A DNA stretch of 64,000 bases from Flavihumibacter sp. ZG627. GTDB taxonomy: Bacteria; Bacteroidota; Bacteroidia; Chitinophagales; Chitinophagaceae. The stretch covers positions 420,908 to 484,907 of the forward strand of contig NZ_JPHF01000004.1 of assembly GCF_000814325.1 (NCBI RefSeq), given 5' to 3'. Made by a program: the position numbers and the translations under genes. Each line of letters opens with the position of its first letter. Within the stretch, counting starts at the first letter, position 1. Positions 42,943 through 51,916 of the stretch are shown in pieces. Below the pieces are notes generated by a model. It had not been told where the DNA came from. It made no database searches and saw only the letters and a list, made by a program, of their open reading frames with translations.

Positions 42943-44568
42943 ATGAAACCGATACTTGTATTCTTTTCCATGCTTTTAGTTTTGGGCTGTTCAAAGAACA
43001 GCAGTGAACCGGTAGCGCCCACCCCACCCCCACCGCCAACGGTTCCGCCTGTTCCCGTAGCAAAGGCTTATCATGTTAGTGCTTCAGGCGATGACAGCAA
43101 CCCGGGCACAAAGGAAAAGCCCTTCAGGACCATCGAAAAGGTCAACAGCATAAACCTGGAGCCCGGGGAAAGCATCCTTTTTGAAGGGGGAACAAGTTTT
43201 GCCGGAACACTGATACTCGATACCTCTGATAATGGCACGCTTAGCAAGCCGGTCATTATAAGCAGTTATGGAACCGGCGCTGCAACCATCAATGGCAATA
43301 ACACTATGGCCATTCATGTGCGACTGGAACATTTTAAATTAACTAATATCAATGCCATTGGGGCCGGACGTAAAACGGGTAATACCACCGATGGTATTTT
43401 AATAGACAGTAGTCGTAATGGCATAATAGAATCTGTAAGGGTTGAAGGATTCCAGAAATCAGGTCTGCATGTTTATAATTCAGAAAATATCATTGTAGAT
43501 AAAGTGTATGCTGCAGATAATGGATTCAGTGGAATATATGCATCCGGCTTGTATGCACGCGATGGTGTTATCCTGCTACCGGGTGAACGATTATCAAAGA
43601 ATATCACTATCCGTAATTCTACTGCCACCAATAATCCGGGTGACCCTACCAACCTCACCAATCACAGTGGTAATGGTATTTTAATATTAAGTACTGATAA
43701 GGCGTTGATCGATCGTTGTATAGCGAGTCATAATGGAAAAGATATGCCGCATAATATGACCGGGCCTATCGGCATATGGGCTACCGCCAGCGACAGTGTG
43801 ATCATCCAAAACTCCATCAGCCATCATAATACCAGCAAAACCCTCGATGGTGGAGGCTTTGGTCTGGATGGCGGTATTTCTAATTCCATCATACAATACT
43901 GCCTCTCCTATGAAAACCGGGCTGCGGGTTATGGACTATACCAGTTCAAAGGCGCATCAAACTGGTACAATAATATTCTACGCTATTGCGTAAGCATCAA
44001 TGATGCAAGGGCAACCAATTATGGTTCACTGGCAATCTGGAATGGTCCGGCCCAGGCCAAACAATTCATCAATGCTAAAGTGTATAATAATATTTTCTAT
44101 AACAGCACCAACAGCACTGTGCTATTCATCTACCCATGCTTCAATGAGAACTTCACTTATAACAACAACATATTTATAGGCAGCGGCAATCTCATAAAAG
44201 GCAATATGAACCAGGATAAGTTTCTGGGGAATGTTTACTGGAATACCCCCGGCGCCACCATCACCATCAATGGATATCCTGGTTTAGCAGAATGGGCGAA
44301 TGCCACCGGTCAGGAAAAGTCGGAATATATAATAAAGGGATTGCAGGTGGACCCCTTATTGAAAGGACCATTCCTGACAGATCTCAATGATCCCCATTTA
44401 CTGCAGCAGTTATCCAACTTTACCCTGGAAGCCAATTCACCATTACGCAACAAGGGAATTGATATCCAGGCAATGTTTGGTACCCCTGCCCCGACTTTTG
44501 ATTTCTATGGAACCAGGGTATTCCGCGGTACAGCCCCAGAACCCGGTGTTCACGAAATGGAAGAGTAA
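42943..44568 (+). CDS. Right-handed beta-helix surface lipoprotein
   Basis: This 541-residue protein has a lipoprotein signal (MKPILVFFSMLLVLGC, Cys16). A proline-rich linker (about 27-43) leads to AYHVSASGDDSNPGTKEKPFRTIEKV, the usual entry into a DUF1565/pectate-lyase-like parallel beta-helix. Repeats rich in N, S and I continue to about residue 430, including KNITIRNSTATNNPG and SVIIQNSISHHNTSKT. No catalytic residues were identified. It may be a polysaccharide lyase or an adhesin or binding protein. It lies 67 bases after the AraC-type gene on the same strand, so a link with plant-sugar use is possible, but the substrate is unknown. Expected at the outer membrane. Confidence 0.78.
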   Translation: MKPILVFFSMLLVLGCSKNSSEPVAPTPPPPPTVPPVPVAKAYHVSASGDDSNPGTKEKPFRTIEKVNSINLEPGESILFEGGTSFAGTLILDTSDNGTLSKPVIISSYGTGAATINGNNTMAIHVRLEHFKLTNINAIGAGRKTGNTTDGILIDSSRNGIIESVRVEGFQKSGLHVYNSENIIVDKVYAADNGFSGIYASGLYARDGVILLPGERLSKNITIRNSTATNNPGDPTNLTNHSGNGILILSTDKALIDRCIASHNGKDMPHNMTGPIGIWATASDSVIIQNSISHHNTSKTLDGGGFGLDGGISNSIIQYCLSYENRAAGYGLYQFKGASNWYNNILRYCVSINDARATNYGSLAIWNGPAQAKQFINAKVYNNIFYNSTNSTVLFIYPCFNENFTYNNNIFIGSGNLIKGNMNQDKFLGNVYWNTPGATITINGYPGLAEWANATGQEKSEYIIKGLQVDPLLKGPFLTDLNDPHLLQQLSNFTLEANSPLRNKGIDIQAMFGTPAPTFDFYGTRVFRGTAPEPGVHEMEE

Positions 44569-44583
44569 AAACTACTCTACGCC

Positions 44584-44949
44584 TCATTTGCCAGCCGCCC
44601 AATTCATGGCTTCATCATACAGACTTTTCTTAAAGCCCCTGAATGTGCCGGGCATCATTTTGCTGAACATATCGGTAAATCCAATAATGGTTTCATCATC
44701 TGTTACGATGGCAACCCTGTTCCATTCCGAAATATTCTTCAATCCCAATAATGCATCCTGCATCCAGGCACCGGCACTAAAATCAGAAAGCGCTGTATTC
44801 AGCACCAAGAGGTAATTCAGTTCATCATACTTTGCTACCACTTCTTTTACATGCGGGAAAACCACCTGTTCAAAATCATCACTGGTAACCTCATTAACTG
44901 CCTCAAAGGCTGCAACATTATCGGGAGCATTTTCAATGATCTTTATCAT
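44584..44949 (-). CDS. SpoIIAA-like (STAS-fold) protein
   Basis: This 121-residue cytoplasmic protein begins MIKIIENAPDNVAAFEAVN. It contains YLLVLNTALSDFSAGAWMQDA, VAIVTDDETIIGFTDMFSK and PGTFRGFKKSLYDEAMNWA, the pattern of the SpoIIAA-like family (PF11964). This family has a STAS-like fold and no established function. The gene lies 21 bases downstream of the topoisomerase IB gene on the same strand and could be cotranscribed. It is convergent with the beta-helix gene. Confidence 0.8.
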   Translation of the reverse strand: MIKIIENAPDNVAAFEAVNEVTSDDFEQVVFPHVKEVVAKYDELNYLLVLNTALSDFSAGAWMQDALLGLKNISEWNRVAIVTDDETIIGFTDMFSKMMPGTFRGFKKSLYDEAMNWAAGK

Positions 44950-44970
44950 ATAGGTTGATTTAAATTTTAA

Positions 44971-46065
44971 TCAATTGCCGGAAAGTATTTTCATCAGGAT
45001 CTTTTCATCACCTGTTAATCCAGCCTTATCATCATCTTTCTCAATAGCATCCAGTTGTGCAAAATATTTTTCAATACTGTTAGATTCGTACAAGGAAACC
45101 ACAACAGGGTGCACATAATATTTTTTGCAGACGGTGCGTGTATTACCCAAAGTGGCGGCTACTTTATCGAGCGCGGCAACTACATTCTTTTTGGCTGCGC
45201 TATCATTTTCTGCCAGTCCGAGTTCTTTAAAAGCCAGGAAGGCATTGAGTGTTCCCGACCATGTTCGGAAATCCTTGGCAGTAAAATCTTCTCCAGTGAT
45301 CTGCCGGATATAATCATTCACCATTCCTGAATCAATTGTACGACGTTCGCCTTGTTCATCATAATACTGGAATAATTCCTTGCCCGGAATATCCTTGCAT
45401 TGCTGTACAATGTTGGCCAGCTTCTTATTCTTCAGGTCTATATCATGCATTATCCCCTTCTTGCCCTTAAAACAAAATTTCACCTGTGAACCTTTTATCT
45501 CTACATGTTTATCTTTCAGCGTGGTGAGACCAAAGGATCCATAGAGTTTTTCATACACATTATTACCCACGCGGATATTCGTTCTTTGCATCAGGCTGAT
45601 AACAGCCGCCAGTATCTTCTCCCGCGGCATACCGGGAAGCGAGAGATCCTTTTCTACCTGCAGTCTTATTTGAGGCAGCACCTCCCCGAAATGAAGGAGC
45701 CGGTAAAACTTGGTCTGGTTCCGGAATTCATTCCATTTGGGATGATATCGGTATTGCTTCCTGTTTCGGGCATCCATGCCCGTTGCCTGCAGGTGTCCGT
45801 CGGCGAAAGCACAGATCCAGACATTCTCCCAGGCAGGCGGAATCACCAGGCTTTTAATTCTCGACAACTGGTCTTTTGCCTTAAGTGGTTTCTCCTGGTA
45901 AATATAGCTGAACGACTTACCCCTCTTTTTTCTGCGTATGCCTTCATGGGTCCCATCATTTACATACACCAGGCTGATGGCTACAGCGGTTTCCGTGGGG
46001 TCGCTGATGATCTTCTTTATTTTCCTTTTAGGAAGCTTCTTTATTATTTGCAGAATATCCTCCAT
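44971..46065 (-). CDS. DNA topoisomerase IB
   Basis: This 364-residue type IB topoisomerase relaxes supercoils through a 3'-phosphotyrosine intermediate. It resembles poxvirus and bacterial TopIB. The N-terminal domain has IPPAWENVWICAFADGHLQA and GMDARNRKQYRYHP. The catalytic domain has LMQRTNIRVGNNVYEKLYGSFGLTTL, including an active-site Arg, and DFRTWSGTLNAFLAF. The catalytic Tyr is in CKKYYVHPVV (about residue 317). A plausible partner gene, SpoIIAA-like, follows. It stands divergent from the FMN reductase gene. Confidence 0.92.
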   Translation of the reverse strand: MEDILQIIKKLPKRKIKKIISDPTETAVAISLVYVNDGTHEGIRRKKRGKSFSYIYQEKPLKAKDQLSRIKSLVIPPAWENVWICAFADGHLQATGMDARNRKQYRYHPKWNEFRNQTKFYRLLHFGEVLPQIRLQVEKDLSLPGMPREKILAAVISLMQRTNIRVGNNVYEKLYGSFGLTTLKDKHVEIKGSQVKFCFKGKKGIMHDIDLKNKKLANIVQQCKDIPGKELFQYYDEQGERRTIDSGMVNDYIRQITGEDFTAKDFRTWSGTLNAFLAFKELGLAENDSAAKKNVVAALDKVAATLGNTRTVCKKYYVHPVVVSLYESNSIEKYFAQLDAIEKDDDKAGLTGDEKILMKILSGN

Positions 46066-46253
46066 GGCAGTTCCATCATTTGGGTTTTCATCAACCAGTA
46101 GAAAAAAGCAGTGCCGATGAGATTTAAGCGTTTACTGTCCAATATGGTGAAGTTTTCATACCCAGCTTAGCCTATAACCCGGGAATCAAGGAAAATATTC
46201 CCCAACTTTTCAGGCAACATTCTTGTTCCTGTTAAACCACTAAAATTATCACC

Positions 46254-46805
46254 ATGAATATAGCCATCATCTCTTCCAGCGTCAGGATAGGACGGAACAG
46301 TCACCGGGTAGCCAGATTTTTCCAGCAGTATATTGAAGAAAAGGGATATGGAACAGTGGACCTTGTTGACCTCTACCAATATAATTTCCCCTTGTTTGAT
46401 GAGCGGCTCAGGCTCATGAAAGATCCTTCGCCGGACGTCATTGAATTTGCCGCAAGAATAAAAAATGCCGATGGCGTACTTATCGTGACGCCTGAATATA
46501 ATGGCGGTTATCCGGCCAGTCTCAAGAATGTGATCGATCTGTTATATCCCGAATGGAAACGCAAACCCGTGGCCATTGCTACTGTTTCTGCCGGACCCTT
46601 CGGCGGAGCTCAGGTTATGACCTCATTAGTATTCAGCCTCTGGAAAATTGGCGTACTGATGGTTCCTGCCATGTATGCAGTACCACAGGTTCAGGACGCT
46701 TATAAAGAAAATGGGGAGCCCACCGATAAGGAAGCAACTGAAAAAAGAGCAAAGGTTTTCATTGAAGAATTGCTCTGGTGTATCAGGGCTGCAAAAAACG
46801 CTTAG
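46254..46805 (+). CDS. NADPH-dependent FMN reductase family protein
   Basis: This 183-residue flavoprotein has the N-terminal phosphate-binding SSSVRIGRNSHRVARFF, which binds FMN phosphate. VIVTPEYNGGYPASLKNVIDLLYPEWKRKP follows in the middle, with VSAGPFGGAQVMTSL, as expected for the FMN reductase/SsuE-like flavodoxin fold. The reaction is NADPH-driven reduction of FMN or of quinones or other substrates. The particular substrate is unknown. It is a single gene between topoisomerase IB (divergent) and the M16 pair. Confidence 0.9.
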   Translation: MNIAIISSSVRIGRNSHRVARFFQQYIEEKGYGTVDLVDLYQYNFPLFDERLRLMKDPSPDVIEFAARIKNADGVLIVTPEYNGGYPASLKNVIDLLYPEWKRKPVAIATVSAGPFGGAQVMTSLVFSLWKIGVLMVPAMYAVPQVQDAYKENGEPTDKEATEKRAKVFIEELLWCIRAAKNA

Positions 46806-46930
46806 GATCTTTATGGTTTAAGAGTACAGCAGTTTAAATATAATTACGGATTCTTAAGCAAGCTCCTACCATGTATACATGGATTGTCTATTTTTATAGG
46901 CAATTTTTTCTATCACCTAACAGTTCGGTT

Positions 46931-48244
46931 ATGCATAAATTTTGGTTGTCTGCCTTCTTATTCCTTTCCCTTGGGGCAGGGGCACAGATGAAAGCAGATG
47001 ATGTTAAGACCTTTACCCTCAAAAATGGTATGAAGTTTCTCGTTGTAGAAGATTTCTCCATTCCCAATGCCAATATGTACCTGTTTTACCGTGTAGGCTC
47101 CAGGAATGAATACCAGGGCATCACGGGACTATCGCATTTCTTTGAACACATGATGTTCAATGGTGCAAAAAAATATGGTCCCAAAGAATTTGACCGCACT
47201 ATGGAATTTAATGGTGGCGCCAACAACGCCTATACCCGCGAAGATGTAACCGTTTATACCAACTGGTTCCCGGCATCTGCCACGGAAGTGATCTTTGACC
47301 TGGAAGCAGATCGCATTTCCAGTTTAAGTATCGATCCCAAAGTAGTGGAGAGCGAAAGAGGTGTTGTGATCTCAGAAAGAAGCACCGGACTTGAAAACTC
47401 TCCTTACCGGTTACTATTTGAATCGGTGCAGGCACAGGCCTTCCAGGAACATCCTTATCACTGGCCGGTGATAGGTTATCTCGATGATATGAAAAACTGG
47501 AGCCAGGCCGACCTCGAACGTTATTTCAAAACATACTATGCACCCAACAATTGTGTAGTGGTTGTTTCCGGCGCCATGAAACTTGCCGAAGTAAAAGCAA
47601 TGGCAGAAAAATACCTGGAGCCCATCCCTTCACAACCCGCACCACCGGCGGTTCATATTAAAGAACCTGAACAAACCGGTGAGCGGCGAATTACCGTGCA
47701 GAAACAAGTGGCCAATCCATATCTCTCAATCGGATGGCATGTTCCGGATGCAAAGCATGAAGACTATTATCCCTTGGTTCTATTACGTGATCTGTTAACC
47801 GGCGGACAGTCGTCGAGGTTATACTCCACACTGGTTGATCAGAAGCAGATGGCCAACAGCGTGTTTGCCTCTTTCCAGGAAAGCTTTGATCCAACCCTGT
47901 TTCGGATAACGGTAGCCGCGAGTAAAGCTGCCAGTACGGATGAGCTCGAAAAAGAAGTATATACAGCATTGGATTCTATTATCAGATCAGGTGTTACGGA
48001 TGCTGAATTACAAAAAGTAAAGAACAGGAAGCTTATTGATTTTTACCGGCAGGTGGAAACCATCAATGGCAAGTCAAATAATATCGGCACCTATGAAGTG
48101 TTCTTCGGTGATTATAAAAAACTCTTTGATGCTCCGGCCCAGTATAATAAGGTGACGGTAGATGATATAAAGAGAGTTGCAGCAAAATATTTCATCAAAA
48201 CGAATCGTACCGTTGGTATCCTGAAGGCGAAAACCGATGACTAA
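46931..48244 (+). CDS. Secreted M16 peptidase, zinc-containing subunit
   Basis: This 437-residue protein has a signal peptide (MHKFWLSAFLFLSLGAGAQ). The inverted zinc motif HFFEH is at 69-73. The third ligand lies in ERGVVISERSTG near residue 145. A second M16 half includes SIGWHVPDAKHEDYYPLVLL and GGQSSRLYSTLVDQKQMA. The next gene encodes an M16 relative without the zinc motif, so the two probably form one heterodimeric peptidase. The frame is open 20 codons upstream, but the start at 46931 gives the signal peptide directly. Confidence 0.92.
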   Translation: MHKFWLSAFLFLSLGAGAQMKADDVKTFTLKNGMKFLVVEDFSIPNANMYLFYRVGSRNEYQGITGLSHFFEHMMFNGAKKYGPKEFDRTMEFNGGANNAYTREDVTVYTNWFPASATEVIFDLEADRISSLSIDPKVVESERGVVISERSTGLENSPYRLLFESVQAQAFQEHPYHWPVIGYLDDMKNWSQADLERYFKTYYAPNNCVVVVSGAMKLAEVKAMAEKYLEPIPSQPAPPAVHIKEPEQTGERRITVQKQVANPYLSIGWHVPDAKHEDYYPLVLLRDLLTGGQSSRLYSTLVDQKQMANSVFASFQESFDPTLFRITVAASKAASTDELEKEVYTALDSIIRSGVTDAELQKVKNRKLIDFYRQVETINGKSNNIGTYEVFFGDYKKLFDAPAQYNKVTVDDIKRVAAKYFIKTNRTVGILKAKTDD

Positions 48245-48265
48245 GCCAACCCTAAAACGCAAGAA

Positions 48266-49660
48266 ATGAATTACAAGAAAATATTATCACTGCTGTTGGT
48301 TCTGCTGGGGATCTTCATAGCTGAAACTTCAATAGCACAGGAATACAAACTACCACCTTACCAGAAATTTGTATTAAAGAATGGGCTCACAGTTTACCTG
48401 ATGGAGCAGCCCGAAGTACCTACCATTTCGGTATCGGTAATAATGCCGGCAGGCGCTATCTATGATGGACAAAAAGCAGGCCTCGCCTCGCTCACGGCCA
48501 CGGCACTTAAGCATGGAACGAAGAATTATACCAAGACAAAACTGGATGAGGAACTGGATTTTATCGGTGCCGGTGTGGGCAGTTTTGCCACTAAGGAATA
48601 TGCCGGCTTATCGGCATCCTTTGCTGCCCGCGACCAGCAAAAAGTTTTGGGCATTATCAATGAACTATTGACGGTACCAACATTTGACACTGCAGAATTC
48701 ACTAAAGAAAAACGCCGTACCATCGACAGGCTGGAGCAGGCGAAGGAGAGTCCCAGGAATATCATTGGTGGAGAGTTTGATCAATTCCTTTTCGGCAATC
48801 ATGTTTATGGCAATATAGTTACCGGAACAACAGAATCCGTTTCCGCATTAACTGCCAACGACATCAGGCAGTTTTATACAGAGAATTATATTCCCAACGG
48901 ATCGGCCATAGCCATTGCCGGTGATTTCAAAACCGCCGACATGAAGGCAAGGGTTACTAAGATCTTTTCGGGATGGAAGAAAGGGTCTAAGAAAACTTCC
49001 GACCTGTCGGCAAAGCCCATCGAAAAGCCAGCAGCTAATCGCGTTCTGTTGATCAATAAGGATGATGCGAAAGAGACAACCTTTTATATAGGAGCACCGG
49101 GTGTGAGTCGCAACAACCCCGACTTCGTTGCCATTGAAGTGATCAATACACTTTTCGGCGGAAGATTCACTTCCATGCTCAATGATGAATTGCGGGTAAA
49201 CACCGGGCTTACCTATGGCGCTAGCAGCAGATTTTCACCATTGAAGAATGGCGGATCTTTTGCGATCACCACTTTTACTGCTACACAGAATACAGAAGCG
49301 GCTATCGACAAATCGCTTGAAGTGCTGAAGAAGCTTCATGAGCAGGGTGTTGATGAAAAGTCGCTGACCTCTGCAAAGAATTATGTGAAGGGACAGTTCC
49401 CGCCACGTTATGAAACCAGCGGACAATTGGCAGCACTACTAACACAGATGTACTGGTATGGCTTTGATGAATCCTTTATCAATAATTTCCAGGCCAAGGT
49501 TGATGGACTAAACCTGTCCCGCGCCAAAGAGATCATAGGCACCTATTTCCCTAAGGATAAACTACAGTTTGTACTGGTGGGAAAATCTGCTGATATAAAA
49601 AAGATCGTGCAGAAATACGGTAGTATAACAGAAATGGAGATCTCCTCCCGCCTACGCTAA
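48266..49660 (+). CDS. Secreted M16 homolog lacking the zinc motif (partner subunit)
   Basis: This 464-residue protein has a signal peptide (MNYKKILSLLLVLLGIFIAETSIA). The start KFVLKNGLTVYLMEQPEVPTISVSV is typical of M16. Where HxxEH should be, it reads GLASLTATAL, so no zinc site is present. GDFKTADMKARVTKIFSGW and GGRFTSMLNDELRVNTGLTYGASSRF belong to the M16 C-terminal half, which helps bind substrate. The gene starts 21 bases after the zinc-containing gene, so the two likely form an active/inactive heterodimer as described for other bacterial M16 pairs. The stop codon overlaps the first unit of a 19-bp repeat. Confidence 0.9.
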   Translation: MNYKKILSLLLVLLGIFIAETSIAQEYKLPPYQKFVLKNGLTVYLMEQPEVPTISVSVIMPAGAIYDGQKAGLASLTATALKHGTKNYTKTKLDEELDFIGAGVGSFATKEYAGLSASFAARDQQKVLGIINELLTVPTFDTAEFTKEKRRTIDRLEQAKESPRNIIGGEFDQFLFGNHVYGNIVTGTTESVSALTANDIRQFYTENYIPNGSAIAIAGDFKTADMKARVTKIFSGWKKGSKKTSDLSAKPIEKPAANRVLLINKDDAKETTFYIGAPGVSRNNPDFVAIEVINTLFGGRFTSMLNDELRVNTGLTYGASSRFSPLKNGGSFAITTFTATQNTEAAIDKSLEVLKKLHEQGVDEKSLTSAKNYVKGQFPPRYETSGQLAALLTQMYWYGFDESFINNFQAKVDGLNLSRAKEIIGTYFPKDKLQFVLVGKSADIKKIVQKYGSITEMEISSRLR

Positions 49661-49715
49661 AGCTTCGGCGGGCGCGGAAAGCTTCGGCGGGCGCGGAAAG
49701 CTTCGGCGGACAGGG
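49659..49715 (+). repeat. Three tandem 19-bp GC-rich repeats
   Basis: Units 49659-49677 and 49678-49696 are identical (aaagcttcggcgggcgcgg); unit 3 (49697-49715) differs after the first 13 bases. The first unit starts on the stop codon of the M16 partner gene. The much higher GC than nearby sequence and the intergenic location suggest an expanded repeat of no coding value. Confidence 0.85.
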
Positions 49716-49779
49716 CCCACATACATAGATCGTATTGGTTGAATTACATTGACGCTGAAAATTATCATCAATAATATTG

Positions 49780-49806
49780 GGGATGCTCCGGCATCCCTAT
49801 TTTTTT
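49780..49806 (+). terminator. Rho-independent terminator after the M16 pair
   Basis: Arms gggatgc (49780-49786) and gcatccc (49791-49797) with a tccg loop are followed by a T run (tattttttt). The hairpin overlaps the stop codon of the convergent lipoprotein gene. Confidence 0.8.
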
Positions 49807-51134
49807 GCATTCCCCTTTTCGAATTCCACCATATAGGTTGAATTGTATTTTCCGAGATCAGAATATTTGAAGAACAATCGGGCCTGTTTGCCGAGGCGGA
49901 GGCTGGTACGTTTGTTTTTAATATCCTCTTCTGTATTCATGGGTTGGAGGGAGGGATACCACAATACATGGCCGGGCTTCTCGAGCATCTTTTGGGGCTT
50001 CGTCCATGCCTGTGAGTTAGTACCTTCCCCAAGGTTACGGTGCGGGTTAAACGAAATATACAATTCATCGCCGATCCACGATTGCCCTTCTACCCTTCCC
50101 ATTGTCATGACCCAGCACTCCAGGTATTCATTCCAGCTCACGGATGGGCCCCAATGAAACCCACCTGTAGGCGATGATGCCGGTCCGCCCCCGTCAGCCA
50201 AAGCGATTTGCAGGGAAGCCACGGGCTTGCCACTGCCATCCCAGGGAGCATTAAATCCATTACCATCCCAGCGGCCTGCCTTGCCCTGGGGATTATCGAG
50301 GTCAGTCAGCGCTATGCGGGCAACGCTGATGCACTGTCCGCCCCATTCCACTTCTGGTTTATAGTTAGCGGAATCATATACTCCCGGGTACCCGTATTCG
50401 CCGTAGAACAAATAGAGATAATCGCCCACCGCCACCGCCGATGGGTCGCCCACACCACCCGCGAAGGTCTTGGAGGTATTGTGTGGTTTCAGGATCATGC
50501 GCGGCTGCTTATCTTCCAGGAAAAGGCCCTTGTTCTCCCAGCTCCAGCCGCCGTCAACAGACTTCATGATGCCGATACGGCAAACAGCGGCGGGAGTGAT
50601 CCTTTCCGTTAATCCGAGTGGCCATTTTTTATCGATATAACCCTCACCCGTAGTGGAATCATAAGGAAGTGTTTCAGGATAGTTCTCATTATGGTAGATC
50701 GCATAGAGGGTCTTGCCGCTGGCGTCAGAAGGAAGCTGATATATGGTCTCGAACCAAACGGCACCATGTAGTCCTTTCTGCCCCGGGGGAACATTAGCGG
50801 GCATGGCCGGGGCAATATACGCAGAGGCGGGATTGCTGAATGCTTCATCGGCATTCTTGCCACTGGAGAATTTCAGCTCATTGGATGGCCCCCAAACAGG
50901 GTCTTCGCCATACTTGCCGGGAAAGATTCGAAAGGTATCGCCGATCCAGGCTTCCGCCATATTACAATCCACGAAATTATTGAAGTGGAATGTATCTGTT
51001 GGGATGAGCTTAAAGGTTGGCGGCTCAAAGGCCGTGGTATCAGAAGCTACATCTTTTGAAGAGCGGTTGGCATCGCCGCAGGCAAAGGCGAGTGGTATCA
51101 TCAATACCAATGACAGCAGTAGTTTCTTATTCAT
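49797..51134 (-). CDS. Sialidase-like / DUF4185-like beta-propeller lipoprotein
   Basis: This 445-residue lipoprotein has the lipobox PLAFAC near residue 19. Later there are propeller-like elements: RIGIMKSVDGGWSWENKG (one Asp-box-like repeat), AGGVGDPSAVAVGDYLYLFYGEYG, and GGFHWGPSVSWNEYLECWVM. These fit a five-bladed or sialidase-type propeller of the DUF4185 kind, but no catalytic residues could be verified. It might bind or cleave polysaccharide on the cell surface. The gene is convergent with the M16 pair and shares its terminator region. Confidence 0.6.
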   Translation of the reverse strand: MNKKLLLSLVLMIPLAFACGDANRSSKDVASDTTAFEPPTFKLIPTDTFHFNNFVDCNMAEAWIGDTFRIFPGKYGEDPVWGPSNELKFSSGKNADEAFSNPASAYIAPAMPANVPPGQKGLHGAVWFETIYQLPSDASGKTLYAIYHNENYPETLPYDSTTGEGYIDKKWPLGLTERITPAAVCRIGIMKSVDGGWSWENKGLFLEDKQPRMILKPHNTSKTFAGGVGDPSAVAVGDYLYLFYGEYGYPGVYDSANYKPEVEWGGQCISVARIALTDLDNPQGKAGRWDGNGFNAPWDGSGKPVASLQIALADGGGPASSPTGGFHWGPSVSWNEYLECWVMTMGRVEGQSWIGDELYISFNPHRNLGEGTNSQAWTKPQKMLEKPGHVLWYPSLQPMNTEEDIKNKRTSLRLGKQARLFFKYSDLGKYNSTYMVEFEKGNAKK

Positions 51135-51179
51135 CTTTTAAAATACGAAAATTTATTATCGTTTAATCAGAAACCCTGA

Positions 51180-51518
51180 CTACGAGGCATTACTTCTTTT
51201 GAGATAATATTCAATCATTGTATGAATAACTGTTGCAATTAATGCAACGCCCATTACTATCAATACTGGTTGCTTTTCAAACTTAAAAAGGTCTCCAGTC
51301 TGCCACTCGTTTGTTGTGATCTGGATGGTAATAATGTCCAACCTGGATAATATAAAAAGTAGCAGGAAAAAGAGGATTGTTATATAGTATACACTCATCA
51401 TCAGTTTTGAAGGTGGACCAAACCTGGATGGATTCAAAAATTTTGGTTTAAACAATAAATAAACCAGTTTAAGAAGCGTCAGCATGAATACATATGCTGT
51501 TACAATGGCGAGAAACAT
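51180..51518 (-). CDS. Hypothetical small membrane protein
   Basis: This 112-residue protein has three hydrophobic segments: MFLAIVTAYVFMLTLLKLVYLLF, SVYYITILFFLLLFIL and VLIVMGVALIATVIHTMIEYYL. No family was recognised. A TTG at 51533 would extend it by 5 residues. ATG 51518 is preferred. It lies just downstream of the DUF4185-like gene's 5' side and marks the start of a stretch of small unknown genes. Confidence 0.5.
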   Translation of the reverse strand: MFLAIVTAYVFMLTLLKLVYLLFKPKFLNPSRFGPPSKLMMSVYYITILFFLLLFILSRLDIITIQITTNEWQTGDLFKFEKQPVLIVMGVALIATVIHTMIEYYLKRSNAS

Positions 51519-51694
51519 AATAGTACGTTTCAATAAAAATAAGACAAGATTTAATGCTCATCAATACCCCAAACTGGTTATAGTCAGCTTAGACATATGG
51601 CATAGTTTTACAGAAACTTAGCATATAGCGTTAATATTTACGGCAAATATTAGAATTCCTGTTTTTTTATTTCATCTTTGTAGTGTATTTAGAA

Positions 51695-51916
51695 ATGTCA
51701 ACTATAGGCCCTCATATCAAAAAATCAGGTAGTACCGCTGCTAAGAAAACCAGCCGTATTGCAAAAAAAGCTTCAACAATGCCTTTTAAAGGAACTATTG
51801 TTGTAAGTGGTAAAAGTTCTGACAACATTACCAAAACATTCCGCTTCTCTGTATTATACGCTACTAAACAACTAAAAGAAAGAAACAAAGCTTACAATTT
51901 TTTTAGCATTGATTAA
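51695..51916 (+). CDS. Hypothetical small lysine-rich protein
   Basis: This 73-residue basic protein reads MSTIGPHIKKSGSTAAKKT and later RFSVLYATKQLKERNK. It has many Lys and Ser residues and no signal or membrane helix. A CATCTTTG box (51671-51678, one mismatch to TAnnTTTG) precedes it. No family was recognised. It may be a nucleic-acid binding protein, a small antitoxin or a remnant. A further 26-codon ORF starts overlapping its stop by one base (TAATG). Confidence 0.4.
   Translation: MSTIGPHIKKSGSTAAKKTSRIAKKASTMPFKGTIVVSGKSSDNITKTFRFSVLYATKQLKERNKAYNFFSID

Noticed and set aside
44562..44578. agagta/tactct hairpin between the beta-helix and SpoIIAA-like genes
   Set aside because: Only six A/T-rich pairs, no T run; convergent stops are merely close together.
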